Source: Hyphomonas pacifica
GTDB lineage: Bacteria; Pseudomonadota; Alphaproteobacteria; Caulobacterales; Hyphomonadaceae
Direction of reading: 5' to 3'
Length of the DNA stretch: 64,000 bases
NCBI RefSeq assembly: GCF_000682675.1
Contig: NZ_AWFA01000023.1
Span: 124,001-188,000, forward strand
The translations under genes and the position numbers were made by a program. The stretch's first letter is position 1, and each line of letters opens with the position of its first letter. This document shows positions 20,463-31,557 of the stretch, piece after piece. The notes beneath the pieces were generated by a model. That model did no database searches. It had not been told where the DNA came from and saw only the letters and a program-made list of their open reading frames with translations.

Positions 20463-21560
20463 ATGGGCCAAGGACCACTTAATGGCGTTCGCATTGTGGA
20501 ATTTGCCGGAATCGGGCCGGGGCCTTTTTGCGGCATGTTGTTGTCAGACCTCGGCGCAGATGTGATTCGCATTGATCGTCCGGGTGATGGCCGACCGGGT
20601 AGGGCCGCTGACGTAATGGGTCGAGGACGCCGCTCTATTGGGCTGAATCTTAAGGACCCAGCCGATGTGGAAGTTGCATTGAAATTGCTGGAGAAGGCTG
20701 ATGGTCTGATAGAAGGATACCGGCCTGGCGTTATGGAGCGCAATGGCCTAGGGCCGGAAGACGTGCTCAAGCGCAGTCCAAACCTCGTTTATGGTCGCAT
20801 GACAGGCTGGGGCCAGCATGGCGCACTTTCACACTCCGCAGGCCATGATCTGAACTATATTGCCATCACGGGGGCCCTGCATGCGATGGGCGACGGAAAT
20901 AGTCGGCCGCGGCCACCACTTAACCTTGTAGGCGATTATGGCGGGGGTGCGCTTTATCTCGCCATGGGCATGCTGGCGGGTATTCTGAACGTCAAGAATG
21001 GCGGTGAAGGTCAGGTGATTGACGTGGCCATGTCCGATGGCGCTGCCTCATTGGCCGCGATGTTTTATGGAATGAAAGCCGCTGGCATATGGACAGATGA
21101 TCGTGAGTCGAATCTTCTCGATGGCGGCGCACATTTCTACGACACGTATGAGTGTGCGGATGGAAAATGGATCTCCATCGGGTCTATCGAGCCGCAATTC
21201 TACGCCATACTGCGTGAGAAGGCTGGCCTGACTGATACGTCATTCGACGCTCAGATGGACAAATCCAAATGGCCTGAGCTGAAGCAAAAGGTCATGGATG
21301 TCATCAAGACCAAGACGCGGGATGAGTGGTGCGAGATCATGGAAGGCACAGACATTTGTTTTGCGCCAGTTCTCTCCATGACCGAAGCACCGGCTTACAA
21401 GCACAATGCAGACCGGCAGACCTTTGTTGAAATCGAAGGGGTAATGCAGCCTGCGCCAGCGCCGAGATTCTCTGTGACACCGGGCGCCATTCAGGGCCGG
21501 CCGGCAGGGCTTGGCGAGCATACAGACGAGATTCTCAAGGATTGGGATGTGAGCCGCTAA
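20463..21560 (+). CDS. Alpha-methylacyl-CoA racemase / class III CoA-transferase family
   Basis: A 365-residue family III protein. The GHDLNYIAITGALHA segment (racemase His) and NLVGDYGGGALYL segment (Asp) match alpha-methylacyl-CoA racemase rather than formyl-CoA transferase. Racemases invert 2-methyl branched acyl-CoAs so that beta-oxidation can proceed. The ATG follows an AGGAAAT sequence. The stop overlaps the next gene's start by one base (TAATG). Confidence 0.87.
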   Translation: MGQGPLNGVRIVEFAGIGPGPFCGMLLSDLGADVIRIDRPGDGRPGRAADVMGRGRRSIGLNLKDPADVEVALKLLEKADGLIEGYRPGVMERNGLGPEDVLKRSPNLVYGRMTGWGQHGALSHSAGHDLNYIAITGALHAMGDGNSRPRPPLNLVGDYGGGALYLAMGMLAGILNVKNGGEGQVIDVAMSDGAASLAAMFYGMKAAGIWTDDRESNLLDGGAHFYDTYECADGKWISIGSIEPQFYAILREKAGLTDTSFDAQMDKSKWPELKQKVMDVIKTKTRDEWCEIMEGTDICFAPVLSMTEAPAYKHNADRQTFVEIEGVMQPAPAPRFSVTPGAIQGRPAGLGEHTDEILKDWDVSR

Positions 21561-22294
21561 TGAGTGCTTTGCCGGGAACTACCGGTAGGCGTCGTATATA
21601 TCTGATGCGCCATGGGTTTGTGGATTACACCTCTAAAGAGGTGCGCGACACGCGCGATCCATCCGTGGCGCATCTGACAGAGCAGGGTGAGGCAGAAGCC
21701 CGTTCTGCAGGTGTTGCCCTGTCGGAAGTAGAGTTTGACCTTGCGATCTGCTCAGGTCTTCGCCGGACGCGCCAAACTGCAGAGATTGTGCTGGCGGAGC
21801 ATCCAAATGCTCCACCGCTCGAAGAGGATGCGCGATTCGGAGAGCTTCGCTCTGGCCAATACATTGACTTCAAATCTCCAGAGCATCTGGCCGCGACGAT
21901 GACTTTCACTTTTGAAAACGCAGGAAAGCCTGATGCGACCTTCCTGCCTGGGGGTGAGAAATTCGCCGATGCCATGGTGCGCATCGAAAAAGGTTTGCGC
22001 GCCTTGTTGTACCGACCAAGCTGGGCCTGCGCGCTGATCGTGGCGCATGAGGTGGTTAATCGCATGGTGCTGGCTTCTGTGATCGGAGCTCCGCTCGGGG
22101 CTTGTTCTGGCTTTGAGCAGGATACGGGATGCATCAACATTATCGATTTCGATCTGGTGCCAGACGACGATAATGCAGGCACGCGGATAGAACGCGGTAT
22201 GATCAAGGCCGTGAACCTTACACCGGCGAACTATCTCAAGAATGGCATGAATCTGCGTAGCCTGGAGGCCATCTTCACGCGTGCAGAGGACTGA
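21560..22294 (+). CDS. Histidine phosphatase (phosphoglycerate-mutase-like) family protein
   Basis: A 244-residue enzyme with the catalytic LMRHG motif (residues 13-17), the LAICSGLRRTRQTAE arginine segment and the later VAHEVVNRM histidine. These phosphatases form a phosphohistidine intermediate; the substrate cannot be told. Start ATG 21560 overlaps the racemase stop, so both are one transcription unit. Confidence 0.8.
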   Translation: MSALPGTTGRRRIYLMRHGFVDYTSKEVRDTRDPSVAHLTEQGEAEARSAGVALSEVEFDLAICSGLRRTRQTAEIVLAEHPNAPPLEEDARFGELRSGQYIDFKSPEHLAATMTFTFENAGKPDATFLPGGEKFADAMVRIEKGLRALLYRPSWACALIVAHEVVNRMVLASVIGAPLGACSGFEQDTGCINIIDFDLVPDDDNAGTRIERGMIKAVNLTPANYLKNGMNLRSLEAIFTRAED

Positions 22295-22430
22295 GCCCTG
22301 CGTGAACATGAATGAAACACAACGCGTCTGCGCGTAGCTGTTCAGATTGATCTGCTATTAATCCTAATTGTTAGGCCTGAGCTTTAGGCAACCGCTTCGG
22401 GTTTTGGTCTAACGTCCTTCTTGCTGAACT

Positions 22431-22457
22431 TGGCCGCCCAATGGGCGGCCATTTTTC
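22431..22457 (+). terminator. Rho-independent terminator
   Basis: TGGCCGCCC/GGGCGGCCA (22431-22439, 22443-22451) with an AAT loop, followed by TTTTTC. It closes the racemase-phosphatase unit 137 bases after its stop. Confidence 0.85.
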
Positions 22458-22515
22458 TTGCATCGGCGCAAACAGGGCTTAGGCTCCAGTCTGAAAACTG
22501 GAGAATATATTACAG

Positions 22516-23769
22516 ATGATTAGACATCTCGCCTTGGGTGTGTCCGTTCTGGCTTTGGTTGCTTGCAGCCCGTCAGCCCCGAAATCCGAACCCGTTCCAG
22601 AGACTGAACAGGAGGCGGTGGCCACGCCTGCGGAGATTCATGAACGCCTGATGGTGCTTGATTCGCACTTGGACACTCCGGCCAATTTCTCAAAACCTGA
22701 TTTTGACATCATGGCTGACAATCCCTCTAAGTTGGGGCAGGTGCAGGTAGACCTGCCAAAAATGAAACGGGGCGGTCTGGATGGTGGTTTCTGGGTCATC
22801 TTTACACCTCAAGGCCCGCTTGATGACGCCTCTTATGAATCTGCCAAGAATGCAGCCCTGCATCGGTCTGACGAGATCATTCAGATGGTCGAAGCCCATC
22901 CGGATAATTTTGAGCTGGCTTACACGGCTGACGACGCCGCACGTATCGTCGGAGAGGGCAAGCGCGTCGTTTATCAGTCCATCGAGAACAGCTACCCACT
23001 CGGAACCGATATTTCGTTACTGCAGACGTTTTACGACAAGGGCGTACGTCTCATCGGGCCTGTCCATTTCCGTGACAACCAGTTTGCCGATAGTGCAACT
23101 GATCTTGAGGCCAATGATTATGGCGGTCTCACCCCGCTGGGGGAGGAGCTGATTCGGGAAGCTAATCGGCTCGGCATGATGATTGATGGTTCACACGCAT
23201 CTGATTCGACCGTGGAAGACATCATGGCCATATCGACTACGCCAATCTTCCTGTCACATACGGGCGTGCGCACGCTCTTTGATCATCCTCGCAACGTAAC
23301 GGACGAACTGCTGAAGAAGGTCGCGGATGATGGCGGCGTGATTCATATCAATGCCTATGGCAGCTATATCGAGAATTTGGAGCCGAGCCCGGAGCGCAAG
23401 GCTGCTATCGAAGCCGTTCAGAAAGAATATAATGCGGCCTCAGAGGCTGGCCTGACGGATGAGCAAATGGCCGATTTCCGTAAGCGCTATGAGGCAATTG
23501 ATGCCGAATTTCCGGCACCCCTGTCCTCATTCGACGTGTTTATGGACCAGATGCTCTATGCCCTTAAACTGGTTGGACCAGACCATGTTGGCATGGGCGC
23601 CGATTGGGATGGTGGTGGCGGTGTTGAAGGCATGGAAGATGTTTCCTTTCTGCCGAAAGTGACCGCGCGTCTTCTGGAAGAGGGTTATACCGAAGAAGAT
23701 CTGGAGAAAATCTGGGGCGGTAACATGCTGCGGGTTCTGCGCGAGGTTGAAGCTGCCAAGAAGAAGTGA
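22516..23769 (+). CDS. Membrane dipeptidase (M19 family), lipoprotein
   Basis: A 417-residue exported zinc dipeptidase. The N-terminus ends in a lipobox LVAC (Cys17) and a Ser/Pro/Glu-rich linker follows. Metal ligands of renal-dipeptidase-like enzymes are present: HLD (DSHLDTP), the bridging Glu in QSIENSYPLG, the two His in DGSHASD and LSHTGVR and the Asp in GMGADWDGGG. It probably sits in the periplasmic face of a membrane and hydrolyses dipeptides. A 10-bp hairpin follows. Confidence 0.88.
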   Translation: MIRHLALGVSVLALVACSPSAPKSEPVPETEQEAVATPAEIHERLMVLDSHLDTPANFSKPDFDIMADNPSKLGQVQVDLPKMKRGGLDGGFWVIFTPQGPLDDASYESAKNAALHRSDEIIQMVEAHPDNFELAYTADDAARIVGEGKRVVYQSIENSYPLGTDISLLQTFYDKGVRLIGPVHFRDNQFADSATDLEANDYGGLTPLGEELIREANRLGMMIDGSHASDSTVEDIMAISTTPIFLSHTGVRTLFDHPRNVTDELLKKVADDGGVIHINAYGSYIENLEPSPERKAAIEAVQKEYNAASEAGLTDEQMADFRKRYEAIDAEFPAPLSSFDVFMDQMLYALKLVGPDHVGMGADWDGGGGVEGMEDVSFLPKVTARLLEEGYTEEDLEKIWGGNMLRVLREVEAAKKK

Positions 23770-23777
23770 TCACAACA

Positions 23778-23801
23778 GGGCGCTGAAGAAATTCGGCGCC
23801 C
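23778..23801 (+). terminator. Hairpin after the dipeptidase gene
   Basis: GGGCGCTGAA/TTCGGCGCCC (23778-23787, 23792-23801) with a GAAA loop and one GU pair. No T-run follows, so it may be a 3'-end stabiliser rather than an intrinsic terminator. Confidence 0.4.
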
Positions 23802-23896
23802 AATGAGGTTGATGCCTTGCAAACACCTTTCGGCCTATGTATGAGGCCCCTTTCCAATTCACGCGCATTTTCGCGCCAAACCACCGGATACCTGTC

Positions 23897-24082
23897 ATGG
23901 CAGTCCCCAAGAGTAAAAAGTCGAAGTCCCGCCGTGGCATGCGCCGCGCCCACGACCGTCTCGACATGAACACATACATTGAAGACGCAGACTCCGGTGA
24001 GCTGCGTCGTCCGCACCACGTCGATCTGAAGACCGGCATGTATCGCGGCCGTCAGGTTCTTGAGCCGCGCGACGATATCTAA
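23897..24082 (+). CDS. rpmF: 50S ribosomal protein L32
   Basis: A 61-residue L32 starting [17 protein letters not shown], the near-invariant N-terminus of the family. It lacks the zinc-binding cysteines, as is usual in Alphaproteobacteria (C-minus form). The start is fixed by homology; the open frame begins 20 codons earlier but those residues are not L32-like. Followed by a terminator and then eno. Confidence 0.96.
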   Translation: MAVPKSKKSKSRRGMRRAHDRLDMNTYIEDADSGELRRPHHVDLKTGMYRGRQVLEPRDDI

Positions 24083-24126
24083 ATTGCCCGCTGTTGCGCT
24101 TTTGTGCTGACAGCCTTAAGGGTTCG

Positions 24127-24158
24127 AGCGCCTCCTGCCACGCAGGGGGCGCTTTTTC
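24127..24158 (+). terminator. Rho-independent terminator after rpmF
   Basis: AGCGCCTCCTGC/GCAGGGGGCGCT (24127-24138, 24142-24153) with a CAC loop and one GU pair, then TTTTTC. Confidence 0.88.
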
Positions 24159-24181
24159 ATATGCACTTACAAAGGGAATAG

Positions 24182-25468
<1,287 letters not shown>

Positions 25469-25475
25469 AAATACT

Positions 25476-25509
25476 AGACCGTGACGGCCAATCTGCGCTG
25501 TCACGGTCT
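25476..25509 (+). terminator. Inverted repeat after eno
   Basis: AGACCGTGAC/GTCACGGTCT, a perfect 10-bp stem at 25476-25485 and 25500-25509, begins seven bases after the eno stop. The T-run is weak (CTTAACC), so termination may be partial. Confidence 0.6.
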
Positions 25510-25538
25510 CTTAACCATAACTGTATTAGCTAATAGGT

Positions 25539-25838
25539 ATGAAATCCCGATTCGGGGCCGCTGGCCTTTGTCTTCTTGTGCTCTATTTTGCTTACCACGC
25601 CTTTGCGGGGGAGAAGGGGCTTGGTCGGTGGTCAGATGCTCAGATAGAGCTGGAAGACCGCAAGACGGAACTGGCCCGGATCGAGACGGAAATCACACGT
25701 CTTCAGACGGATATTCGTCGTCTTACGCCAGGTTCTGTCGATCCGGACTTTGTGGAGGCAATGGCTCGCGAGAAGCTGGCTTTTGTCTACCCAAACGAGG
25801 TCGTTTTGCTTGTGTCTGAACGGACCCCTGCAAATTGA
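25539..25838 (+). CDS. ftsB: Septum formation initiator FtsB/DivIC
   Basis: A 99-residue bitopic protein: a membrane helix at about 7-22, a coiled coil at about 36-65 (ELEDRKTELARIETEI region) and the conserved AMAREKLAFVYPNEVVLL end typical of FtsB/DivIC. It forms the FtsQBL division complex. Location between eno and pdhA is common in Alphaproteobacteria. Confidence 0.87.
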   Translation: MKSRFGAAGLCLLVLYFAYHAFAGEKGLGRWSDAQIELEDRKTELARIETEITRLQTDIRRLTPGSVDPDFVEAMAREKLAFVYPNEVVLLVSERTPAN

Positions 25839-25905
25839 CATAGTTGATCTGACTTGTCGTTGCGTATCTGCGCCTACATAAGTCGGTAAAGGGATGGAGC
25901 GATTT

Positions 25906-26919
25906 ATGGCGACAAAATCTAAGAGTACCAAAAAAGCACCCTCTAAGGCCAGCAAGGCCGAGATGCTGAAATACTACCGCGACATGCTGCTGATCCGGCG
26001 ATTCGAAGAGAAGGCCGGACAACTTTACGGCATGGGAAAGATTGCAGGCTTCTGCCACCTCTATATCGGCCAAGAGGCGGTCGTGACAGGTATGCAGTCT
26101 TGCCTGAAAGAGGGTGACCAGATCATCACCGGCTATCGCGATCACGGCCACATGCTGGCTTGTGACATGGACCCGAAAGGCGTTATGGCGGAGCTCACCG
26201 GGCGAACTGGTGGCTATTCCAAGGGGAAGGGCGGCTCAATGCACATGTTCTCCAAGGAAAAGAATTTCTATGGCGGTCATGGTATTGTGGGCGCCCAGGT
26301 TCCCATTGGTACGGGCCTCGGTTTCGCGAACAAATATCGCGGCACAGACAACGTTGCCGTGGCTTATTTCGGGGATGGCGCCGCAAACCAGGGCCAGGTT
26401 TACGAAGCCTTCAATATGGCCTCGCTCTGGGATCTGCCTGTAGTCTACGTGATCGAAAACAATATGTACGCCATGGGTACAAGTGTTGCCCGGCACGCTT
26501 CCGAGACTGAGCTTTTCAAGCGCGGCATATCCTTTGAAATAGAAGGTGAGGAAGTCGACGGCATGGATGTGCTGGCTGTCCGCGAGGCTGGCGAGAAAGC
26601 CGTGAAATATGCGCGCTCCGGCAAGGGGCCTTATATTCTGGAAATGAAGACCTATCGCTATCGCGGTCACTCCATGTCTGATCCGGCCAAATATCGCAAA
26701 CGCGAGGAAGTAGATGACATCCGCTCGCATCACGACCCGATCGAAGGCCTGAAAGGCCAGATTCTTGAGCATGGTCATGCCACAGAGGACGAACTCAAGG
26801 ACATCGACAAAGAAATCAAAGCTATCGTGAAGGAAGCTGCGGACTTTTCACTGGAGAGCCCGGAGCCTGATCCTTCCGAACTCTGGACGGATGTCCTCAA
26901 AGACGTAGAGGTCGCCTGA
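25906..26919 (+). CDS. pdhA: Pyruvate dehydrogenase E1 component alpha subunit
   Basis: A 337-residue thiamine-diphosphate-binding E1 alpha subunit. The TPP motif ([15 protein letters not shown] to IENN) lies near residues 155-186, and the phosphorylation-loop-like [11 protein letters not shown] is present. A short Lys/Ser-rich N-terminus precedes the fold. ATG 25906 with GGGATGGAG upstream is preferred over the ATG four codons earlier, which would itself cover that ribosome site. First gene of the pdhA-pdhB-pdhC-lipoprotein-lpdA cluster. Confidence 0.96.
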   Translation: MATKSKSTKKAPSKASKAEMLKYYRDMLLIRRFEEKAGQLYGMGKIAGFCHLYIGQEAVVTGMQSCLKEGDQIITGYRDHGHMLACDMDPKGVMAELTGRTGGYSKGKGGSMHMFSKEKNFYGGHGIVGAQVPIGTGLGFANKYRGTDNVAVAYFGDGAANQGQVYEAFNMASLWDLPVVYVIENNMYAMGTSVARHASETELFKRGISFEIEGEEVDGMDVLAVREAGEKAVKYARSGKGPYILEMKTYRYRGHSMSDPAKYRKREEVDDIRSHHDPIEGLKGQILEHGHATEDELKDIDKEIKAIVKEAADFSLESPEPDPSELWTDVLKDVEVA

Positions 26920-26974
26920 TGCCTCTGGAACAAACGTCGCGTCTGATAGTCATTCTGTTTTCCGGAGCCAATTA

Positions 26975-28375
26975 ATGTCCGTCGATATTCTTATGCCCGC
27001 CCTGTCTCCGACCATGGAAGAGGGCACTCTATCCAAATGGCTCAAGAAGGAAGGGGATACGATCTCTTCCGGTGATGTCATTGCCGAAATTGAAACCGAT
27101 AAAGCCACGATGGAAGTCGAGGCGGTTGATGAAGGGACACTCGCCAAGATACTCGTTCCGGAAGGAACCGAAGGCGTGAAGGTCAATGCCGTCATCGCCG
27201 TGCTGGCTGAAGAGGGCGAAGACGCTCATTCTGTCGAAGCAAAAGGGGATGCGGCGAGCGCTGACGCGAAAGAAAATACGGCCTCTTCCGACAAGGAAGA
27301 GTCCTCTGATGACTCAGAGAGTAAGACCGAGCAAGCCGAAGCGCCCAAGGCAAAACGGCTGAACGATCCCAGTATTCCGGAGGGAACATCTTTCACGGAT
27401 ACGACCGTTCGCGATGCCCTGCGTGATGCCATGGCCGAAGAGATGCGACGTGACGAAGCCGTATTCGTCATGGGCGAAGAAGTAGCCGAATACCAAGGGG
27501 CCTATAAGGTTACGCGTGAGCTGCTTCAGGAGTTTGGCTCCAAGCGCGTCGTCGATACGCCGATCACGGAGCATGGCTTTGCGGGTCTTGGTGTTGGCGC
27601 TGCATTTGCCGGCCTCAAGCCAATCGTGGAGTTCATGACCTTCAACTTCGCCATGCAGGCGATTGACCAGATCATCAACTCTGCCGGCAAGACACTCTAT
27701 ATGTCTGGTGGCCAGATGGGGTGTCCGATCGTGTTCCGCGGCCCCAATGGGGCAGCCTCCCGCGTCGGTGCTCAGCACAGCCAGGATTATTCGGCATGGT
27801 ATGGTCATGTTCCCGGCCTGAAAGTCGTTGCCCCTTATGATGCGGCCGATGCCAAAGGCCTTCTGAAAGCGGCTATTCGCGATCCGAACCCGGTTGTGTT
27901 TCTTGAGCATGAGCTGCTCTACGGGAACAGCTTTCCTGTGCCTGACCTTGACGACCATGTGTTGCCTATCGGCAAGGCAGCCATCAAGCGTGAGGGCACA
28001 GATGTGACTCTGGTCGCGCATTCGCGTATGGTTGGCTTTGCCCTTGAAGCCGCCAATATTCTGGCAGAGCAGGGGATCGATGCTGAAGTTATCGACCTGC
28101 GGACCATTCGTCCGCTGGATACCGACACAGTGGTCGAAAGCGTGAAGAAAACGAACCGCATCGTTTGCTGCGAAGAAGGCTGGCGCTTCTTTGGTGTTGG
28201 CGCGGAAATCGCTGCGACCGTCACGGCAGAAGCCTTCGACTATCTCGATGCCCCGCCGGCCCGCGTGCACCAGAAAGACGTGCCGCTGCCTTATGCTGCC
28301 AACCTCGAAGCCATAAGCCTTCCGGATGCTGACGACATTGTCGCCGCCGCCCGCAAGGTTTGCTACGTGGACTAG
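26975..28375 (+). CDS. pdhB: Pyruvate dehydrogenase E1 beta subunit with N-terminal lipoyl domain
   Basis: A 466-residue fusion: a lipoyl domain (1-80, lipoyl Lys43 in ETDKATM), an acidic Ser/Glu/Ala-rich linker (about 85-130) and the E1 beta transketolase-like fold (about 135-466). A lipoyl domain on E1 beta is known in Alphaproteobacteria. It works with PdhA to decarboxylate pyruvate and load the lipoyl arm. Residues 7-84 differ from the PdhC lipoyl domain at only five places. Confidence 0.96.
   Translation: MSVDILMPALSPTMEEGTLSKWLKKEGDTISSGDVIAEIETDKATMEVEAVDEGTLAKILVPEGTEGVKVNAVIAVLAEEGEDAHSVEAKGDAASADAKENTASSDKEESSDDSESKTEQAEAPKAKRLNDPSIPEGTSFTDTTVRDALRDAMAEEMRRDEAVFVMGEEVAEYQGAYKVTRELLQEFGSKRVVDTPITEHGFAGLGVGAAFAGLKPIVEFMTFNFAMQAIDQIINSAGKTLYMSGGQMGCPIVFRGPNGAASRVGAQHSQDYSAWYGHVPGLKVVAPYDAADAKGLLKAAIRDPNPVVFLEHELLYGNSFPVPDLDDHVLPIGKAAIKREGTDVTLVAHSRMVGFALEAANILAEQGIDAEVIDLRTIRPLDTDTVVESVKKTNRIVCCEEGWRFFGVGAEIAATVTAEAFDYLDAPPARVHQKDVPLPYAANLEAISLPDADDIVAAARKVCYVD
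26993..27226 (+). repeat. Lipoyl-domain repeat, copy in pdhB
   Basis: Encodes residues 7-84 of PdhB, matched by 28403-28636 in pdhC in the same register. The two segments differ at five of 78 residues, while DNA differences are mostly at third codon positions. Confidence 0.85.
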
Positions 28376-28384
28376 GAGACAGAC

Positions 28385-29728
28385 ATGCCGATCAATATCA
28401 CCATGCCCGCTCTATCTCCCACGATGGAAGAGGGCACTTTGTCTAAATGGCTCGTCAAGGAAGGTGACACAATCTCCTCCGGCGACGTCATTGCCGAGAT
28501 CGAAACCGACAAAGCGACGATGGAAGTCGAAGCTGTCGATGAAGGTACCATGGCGAAGATCCTGGTTGAGGCTGGAACCGAAGGCGTCAAGGTCAATGAA
28601 GTGATTGCGGTGCTTGCGGAAGAGGGAGAAGACGCCTCTTCGATTGATGCGCCCGTAAAATCGGATTCGCCCAAGAAAGAAGAGCCCAAAAAGGAAGACG
28701 CTAAGGCAAAGAAACCTGCTGAGGAGTCGAAACCCAAAGAGAAAAAGCAGGAACCGTCAAAGTCTGATACCCCTTCCGGCACGAAGCAAATTGCTTCCAC
28801 TCCGCTGCCGTCAGCAAACACGGATAACGGCCGCATCAAGGCTAGCCCGCTGGCACGCCGCATTGCCGACATGAAGGGCATTGATCTCAAGACCCTTGAA
28901 GGGACCGGTCCGCGCGGCCGTATCATCAAGCGTGATGTCGAGAGCGCCAAGCCTGCCGCATCCAAATCCTCCGGCACGCCGACTCAGCCAGACAGCCTGA
29001 TCCTGCCGCAAGTGCTTGACGACCGCATATACGCTCCGGACACATATGAGCTTGTGCCGTTGGATGGCATGCGCAAGACCGTTGCCAAGCGGCTGACAAC
29101 CAGCTTCATGCAGGTGCCTCACTTCCCGCTGAATGTGGATGTTGAGCTCGATAAACTGCTCAGCAGCCGGGCGGCAATCAATGCGGCCGCCAAAGATGGT
29201 GTGAAGATATCTGTCAATGATATGCTGATCAAGGCGGCTGCGCTGGCCCTGAAAGACGAGCCGGATTGCAATGCGTCCTATACGGACAATGGTATTGCCT
29301 ATCACAAGCATGCAAATATTTCGGTCGCAGTTGCTATTGATGGCGGCCTGATCACGCCTGTTGTCTTTAAGGCGGAAACCAAAGGCCTTGCCGAGATTTC
29401 TGAAGAGATTAAGGATCTTGCCAGCCGCGCCCGCGAACGGAAGCTGAAGCCGCAGGAATATACCGGCGGTACATTCAGCATTTCCAATCTCGGCATGTTC
29501 GGCATCAAGAGCTTTGCCTCCATCATCAATCCGCCTGAAGGCATGATCATGTCCGTTGGGGCAGGGCAGAAGCGCGCCGTGGTCGATGACAAGGGCGGTA
29601 TCGTTGCCCGCACGATCATGACCGTTACCCTTACCTGTGACCACCGCGTCATTGGCGGGGCGGAAGGCGCTAAATGGCTCCAGGCCTTCAAGCGCTACGT
29701 TGAAACGCCGGAGGCGATGCTGCTTTGA
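28385..29728 (+). CDS. pdhC: Dihydrolipoamide acetyltransferase (E2) of pyruvate dehydrogenase
   Basis: A 447-residue E2: lipoyl domain (1-80, Lys43), a long Lys/Glu/Pro linker, the E3-binding domain (about 149-186, ASPLARRIA to GTGPRGRI) and the trimeric acetyltransferase domain. The active-site motif usually HxxxDG reads HRVIGG: His420 is kept but the Asp is Gly424, a single-base change (GAC to GGC). Nine bases after pdhB. Its stop overlaps the following TTG start. Confidence 0.94.
   Translation: MPINITMPALSPTMEEGTLSKWLVKEGDTISSGDVIAEIETDKATMEVEAVDEGTMAKILVEAGTEGVKVNEVIAVLAEEGEDASSIDAPVKSDSPKKEEPKKEDAKAKKPAEESKPKEKKQEPSKSDTPSGTKQIASTPLPSANTDNGRIKASPLARRIADMKGIDLKTLEGTGPRGRIIKRDVESAKPAASKSSGTPTQPDSLILPQVLDDRIYAPDTYELVPLDGMRKTVAKRLTTSFMQVPHFPLNVDVELDKLLSSRAAINAAAKDGVKISVNDMLIKAAALALKDEPDCNASYTDNGIAYHKHANISVAVAIDGGLITPVVFKAETKGLAEISEEIKDLASRARERKLKPQEYTGGTFSISNLGMFGIKSFASIINPPEGMIMSVGAGQKRAVVDDKGGIVARTIMTVTLTCDHRVIGGAEGAKWLQAFKRYVETPEAMLL
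28403..28636 (+). repeat. Lipoyl-domain repeat, copy in pdhC
   Basis: Partner of 26993-27226. Both copies keep the lipoyl lysine (residue 43) and identical flanks over [19 protein letters not shown]. Confidence 0.85.
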
Positions 29729-30111
29729 TCCGGAACGCGGCCGCTACACTGATGTGCCTTCTGGCAGTTGCAAGCTGCGAGCAAGAGACATCAGAGAGAC
29801 ACTCCTCCGCAGGGATCAACGAAACGCAAATTCGTCTCATCGCAAATGATCTTGCCGTTGAAAAAGGCATGAATCTGCTTTGCGAGGCGAACGGTGAAGA
29901 CAATCTCAGCACCTTCATGGAAGAGCTGCGCCATAGTGGCATTTCCAAAGAGGTCAGGGAGAGCATCGCGGCAGACAGCGTCGTGATGATGAACAAGATC
30001 AGTACTGAAGAACCGGAATATATCTGCACGCCGGAAATGTTCGAAAGTTCAGCCATACGGGTCGCCGAGGCCCGGAAGAAATGGGACGAGATGAGAGGAA
30101 TTACTCAATGA
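29725..30111 (+). CDS. Small lipoprotein inside the pdh cluster
   Basis: A 128-residue protein with a short lipoprotein signal (Arg at 3, hydrophobic core, LAVASC lipobox with Cys18), then a polar, mostly helical domain with two more cysteines. TTG 29725 overlaps the pdhC stop (TTGA), and the end overlaps lpdA by ATGA, so it is translationally coupled on both sides. An ATG at 29752 would leave too short a signal. I do not recognise the family. Confidence 0.7.
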   Translation: MIRNAAATLMCLLAVASCEQETSERHSSAGINETQIRLIANDLAVEKGMNLLCEANGEDNLSTFMEELRHSGISKEVRESIAADSVVMMNKISTEEPEYICTPEMFESSAIRVAEARKKWDEMRGITQ

Positions 30112-31523
30112 GCACCCAATACGACCTCATCGTGATCGGCTCCGGTCCAGGTGGCTATGTTGCGGCCATCCGCGCAACCCAACTGGGCATGAAGACTGCT
30201 ATAGTCGAGCGGGAAAGCCTTGGAGGCATTTGTCTGAACTGGGGGTGTATCCCGACAAAGGCGCTGTTGCGCTCTGCCGAAGTTATGCATCTTGCCAAAC
30301 ATGCCAAGGATTTTGGCCTGAAGATCGACAAAGCAGATTTTGATCTGGAGGCTGTGGTCAAACGCTCCCGCGGTGTAGCCAACCAGTTGTCCACTGGCGT
30401 GAAGTTCCTGATGAAGAAGAACAAGATCGATGTCATCGAGGGCACCGCGCGCTTGGAAAAAGGCACGCCTGCGCCGAAGGTTATCGTCAAGGGCAAAGAC
30501 GACAAGGAAACGAGCTATCAGGCCAAGCATGTCATGCTGGCAACAGGCGCTCGTGCGCGAGACATTCCTCAGGCTGGCCTCGTTGCCGACAAGAAGCTGA
30601 TCTGGACATACCGCGAAGCAATGACACCGGACGTGATGCCCAAGCGCCTGCTCGTCATCGGCTCTGGTGCTATCGGCATCGAATTCGCCAGCTTCTATCA
30701 TGAACTTGGTGCAGAGGTAACAGTGGCCGAAGTTATGGACCGTATCCTGCCGGTTGAGGACGAAGAGATTTCAAAACTCGCCGAGAAGGATTTCAAGAAG
30801 CAGGGCCTGAATATTGTTACGGGCGCAAAGGTCGAAAACCTGAAAGCCGGAAAAGATACGGTGACGGCGGAAATCACTGACAAGTCCGGCAAGAAGGAAA
30901 AGAAGGAATTCGACCGCGCTATCCTAGCCGTCGGGATTGTCGGCAATGTCGAAAATCTTGGACTGGAAGATCTGGGCGTCAAAGTCGAGAAGACCCATGT
31001 TGTCGTGGACAACTTTGGACGCACAGGTGTCAAAGGTCTTTACGCAATTGGCGACCTGACGGGGCCGCCATGGCTCGCGCACAAGGCGTCTCATGAGGGC
31101 GTTGTCTGCGTGGAAGGCATTGCGGGCGCGGAGCATGCCGAAGCGTTTGACCCCTGGAATGTTCCGGGTTGCACCTATTCCCATCCACAGGTCGCCAGCG
31201 TTGGTCTTACGGAAAAGGTTGCCAAGGAAAAAGGCTACGACATTAAAGTTGGGCGTTTTCCCTTTATCGGAAACGGCAAGGCCATCGCCCTGGGTGCCAG
31301 TGAAGGTCTCGTGAAAACCATCTTTGACAAGAAGACTGGCGAATTGCTTGGCGCGCACATGATCGGCGCTGAGGTGACAGAACTGATCCAAGGCTATGTC
31401 ATAGCACGGCAGGGTGAACTTACGGAACGGGATCTCATCCACACGATCTTTCCGCACCCGACCATTTCCGAAACCATGCATGAATCCGTTCTGGATGCCG
31501 AAGGACGCGTCATACACGTCTGA
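30108..31523 (+). CDS. lpdA: Dihydrolipoyl dehydrogenase (E3)
   Basis: A 471-residue flavoprotein that reoxidises the dihydrolipoyl arm with NAD. FAD-binding GSGPGG (11-16), redox-active disulfide Cys42/Cys47 in GGICLNWGCIPT, the NAD-binding GSGAIGIEFA and the C-terminal HPTISE active-site His/Glu are all present. Start ATG 30108 overlaps the lipoprotein stop by ATGA. Completes the PDH complex. Confidence 0.97.
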   Translation: MSTQYDLIVIGSGPGGYVAAIRATQLGMKTAIVERESLGGICLNWGCIPTKALLRSAEVMHLAKHAKDFGLKIDKADFDLEAVVKRSRGVANQLSTGVKFLMKKNKIDVIEGTARLEKGTPAPKVIVKGKDDKETSYQAKHVMLATGARARDIPQAGLVADKKLIWTYREAMTPDVMPKRLLVIGSGAIGIEFASFYHELGAEVTVAEVMDRILPVEDEEISKLAEKDFKKQGLNIVTGAKVENLKAGKDTVTAEITDKSGKKEKKEFDRAILAVGIVGNVENLGLEDLGVKVEKTHVVVDNFGRTGVKGLYAIGDLTGPPWLAHKASHEGVVCVEGIAGAEHAEAFDPWNVPGCTYSHPQVASVGLTEKVAKEKGYDIKVGRFPFIGNGKAIALGASEGLVKTIFDKKTGELLGAHMIGAEVTELIQGYVIARQGELTERDLIHTIFPHPTISETMHESVLDAEGRVIHV

Positions 31524-31557
31524 TCTCTATCTCGGACCATAGCCATAAGGGGAAACG

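Noticed and set aside
27314-28270. Open frame of 318 codons antisense to pdhB, and a similar one antisense to pdhC (28811-29644)
   Set aside because: Both are mirror frames of highly constrained genes; the protein sequences are His/Arg-rich low-complexity without domain logic.
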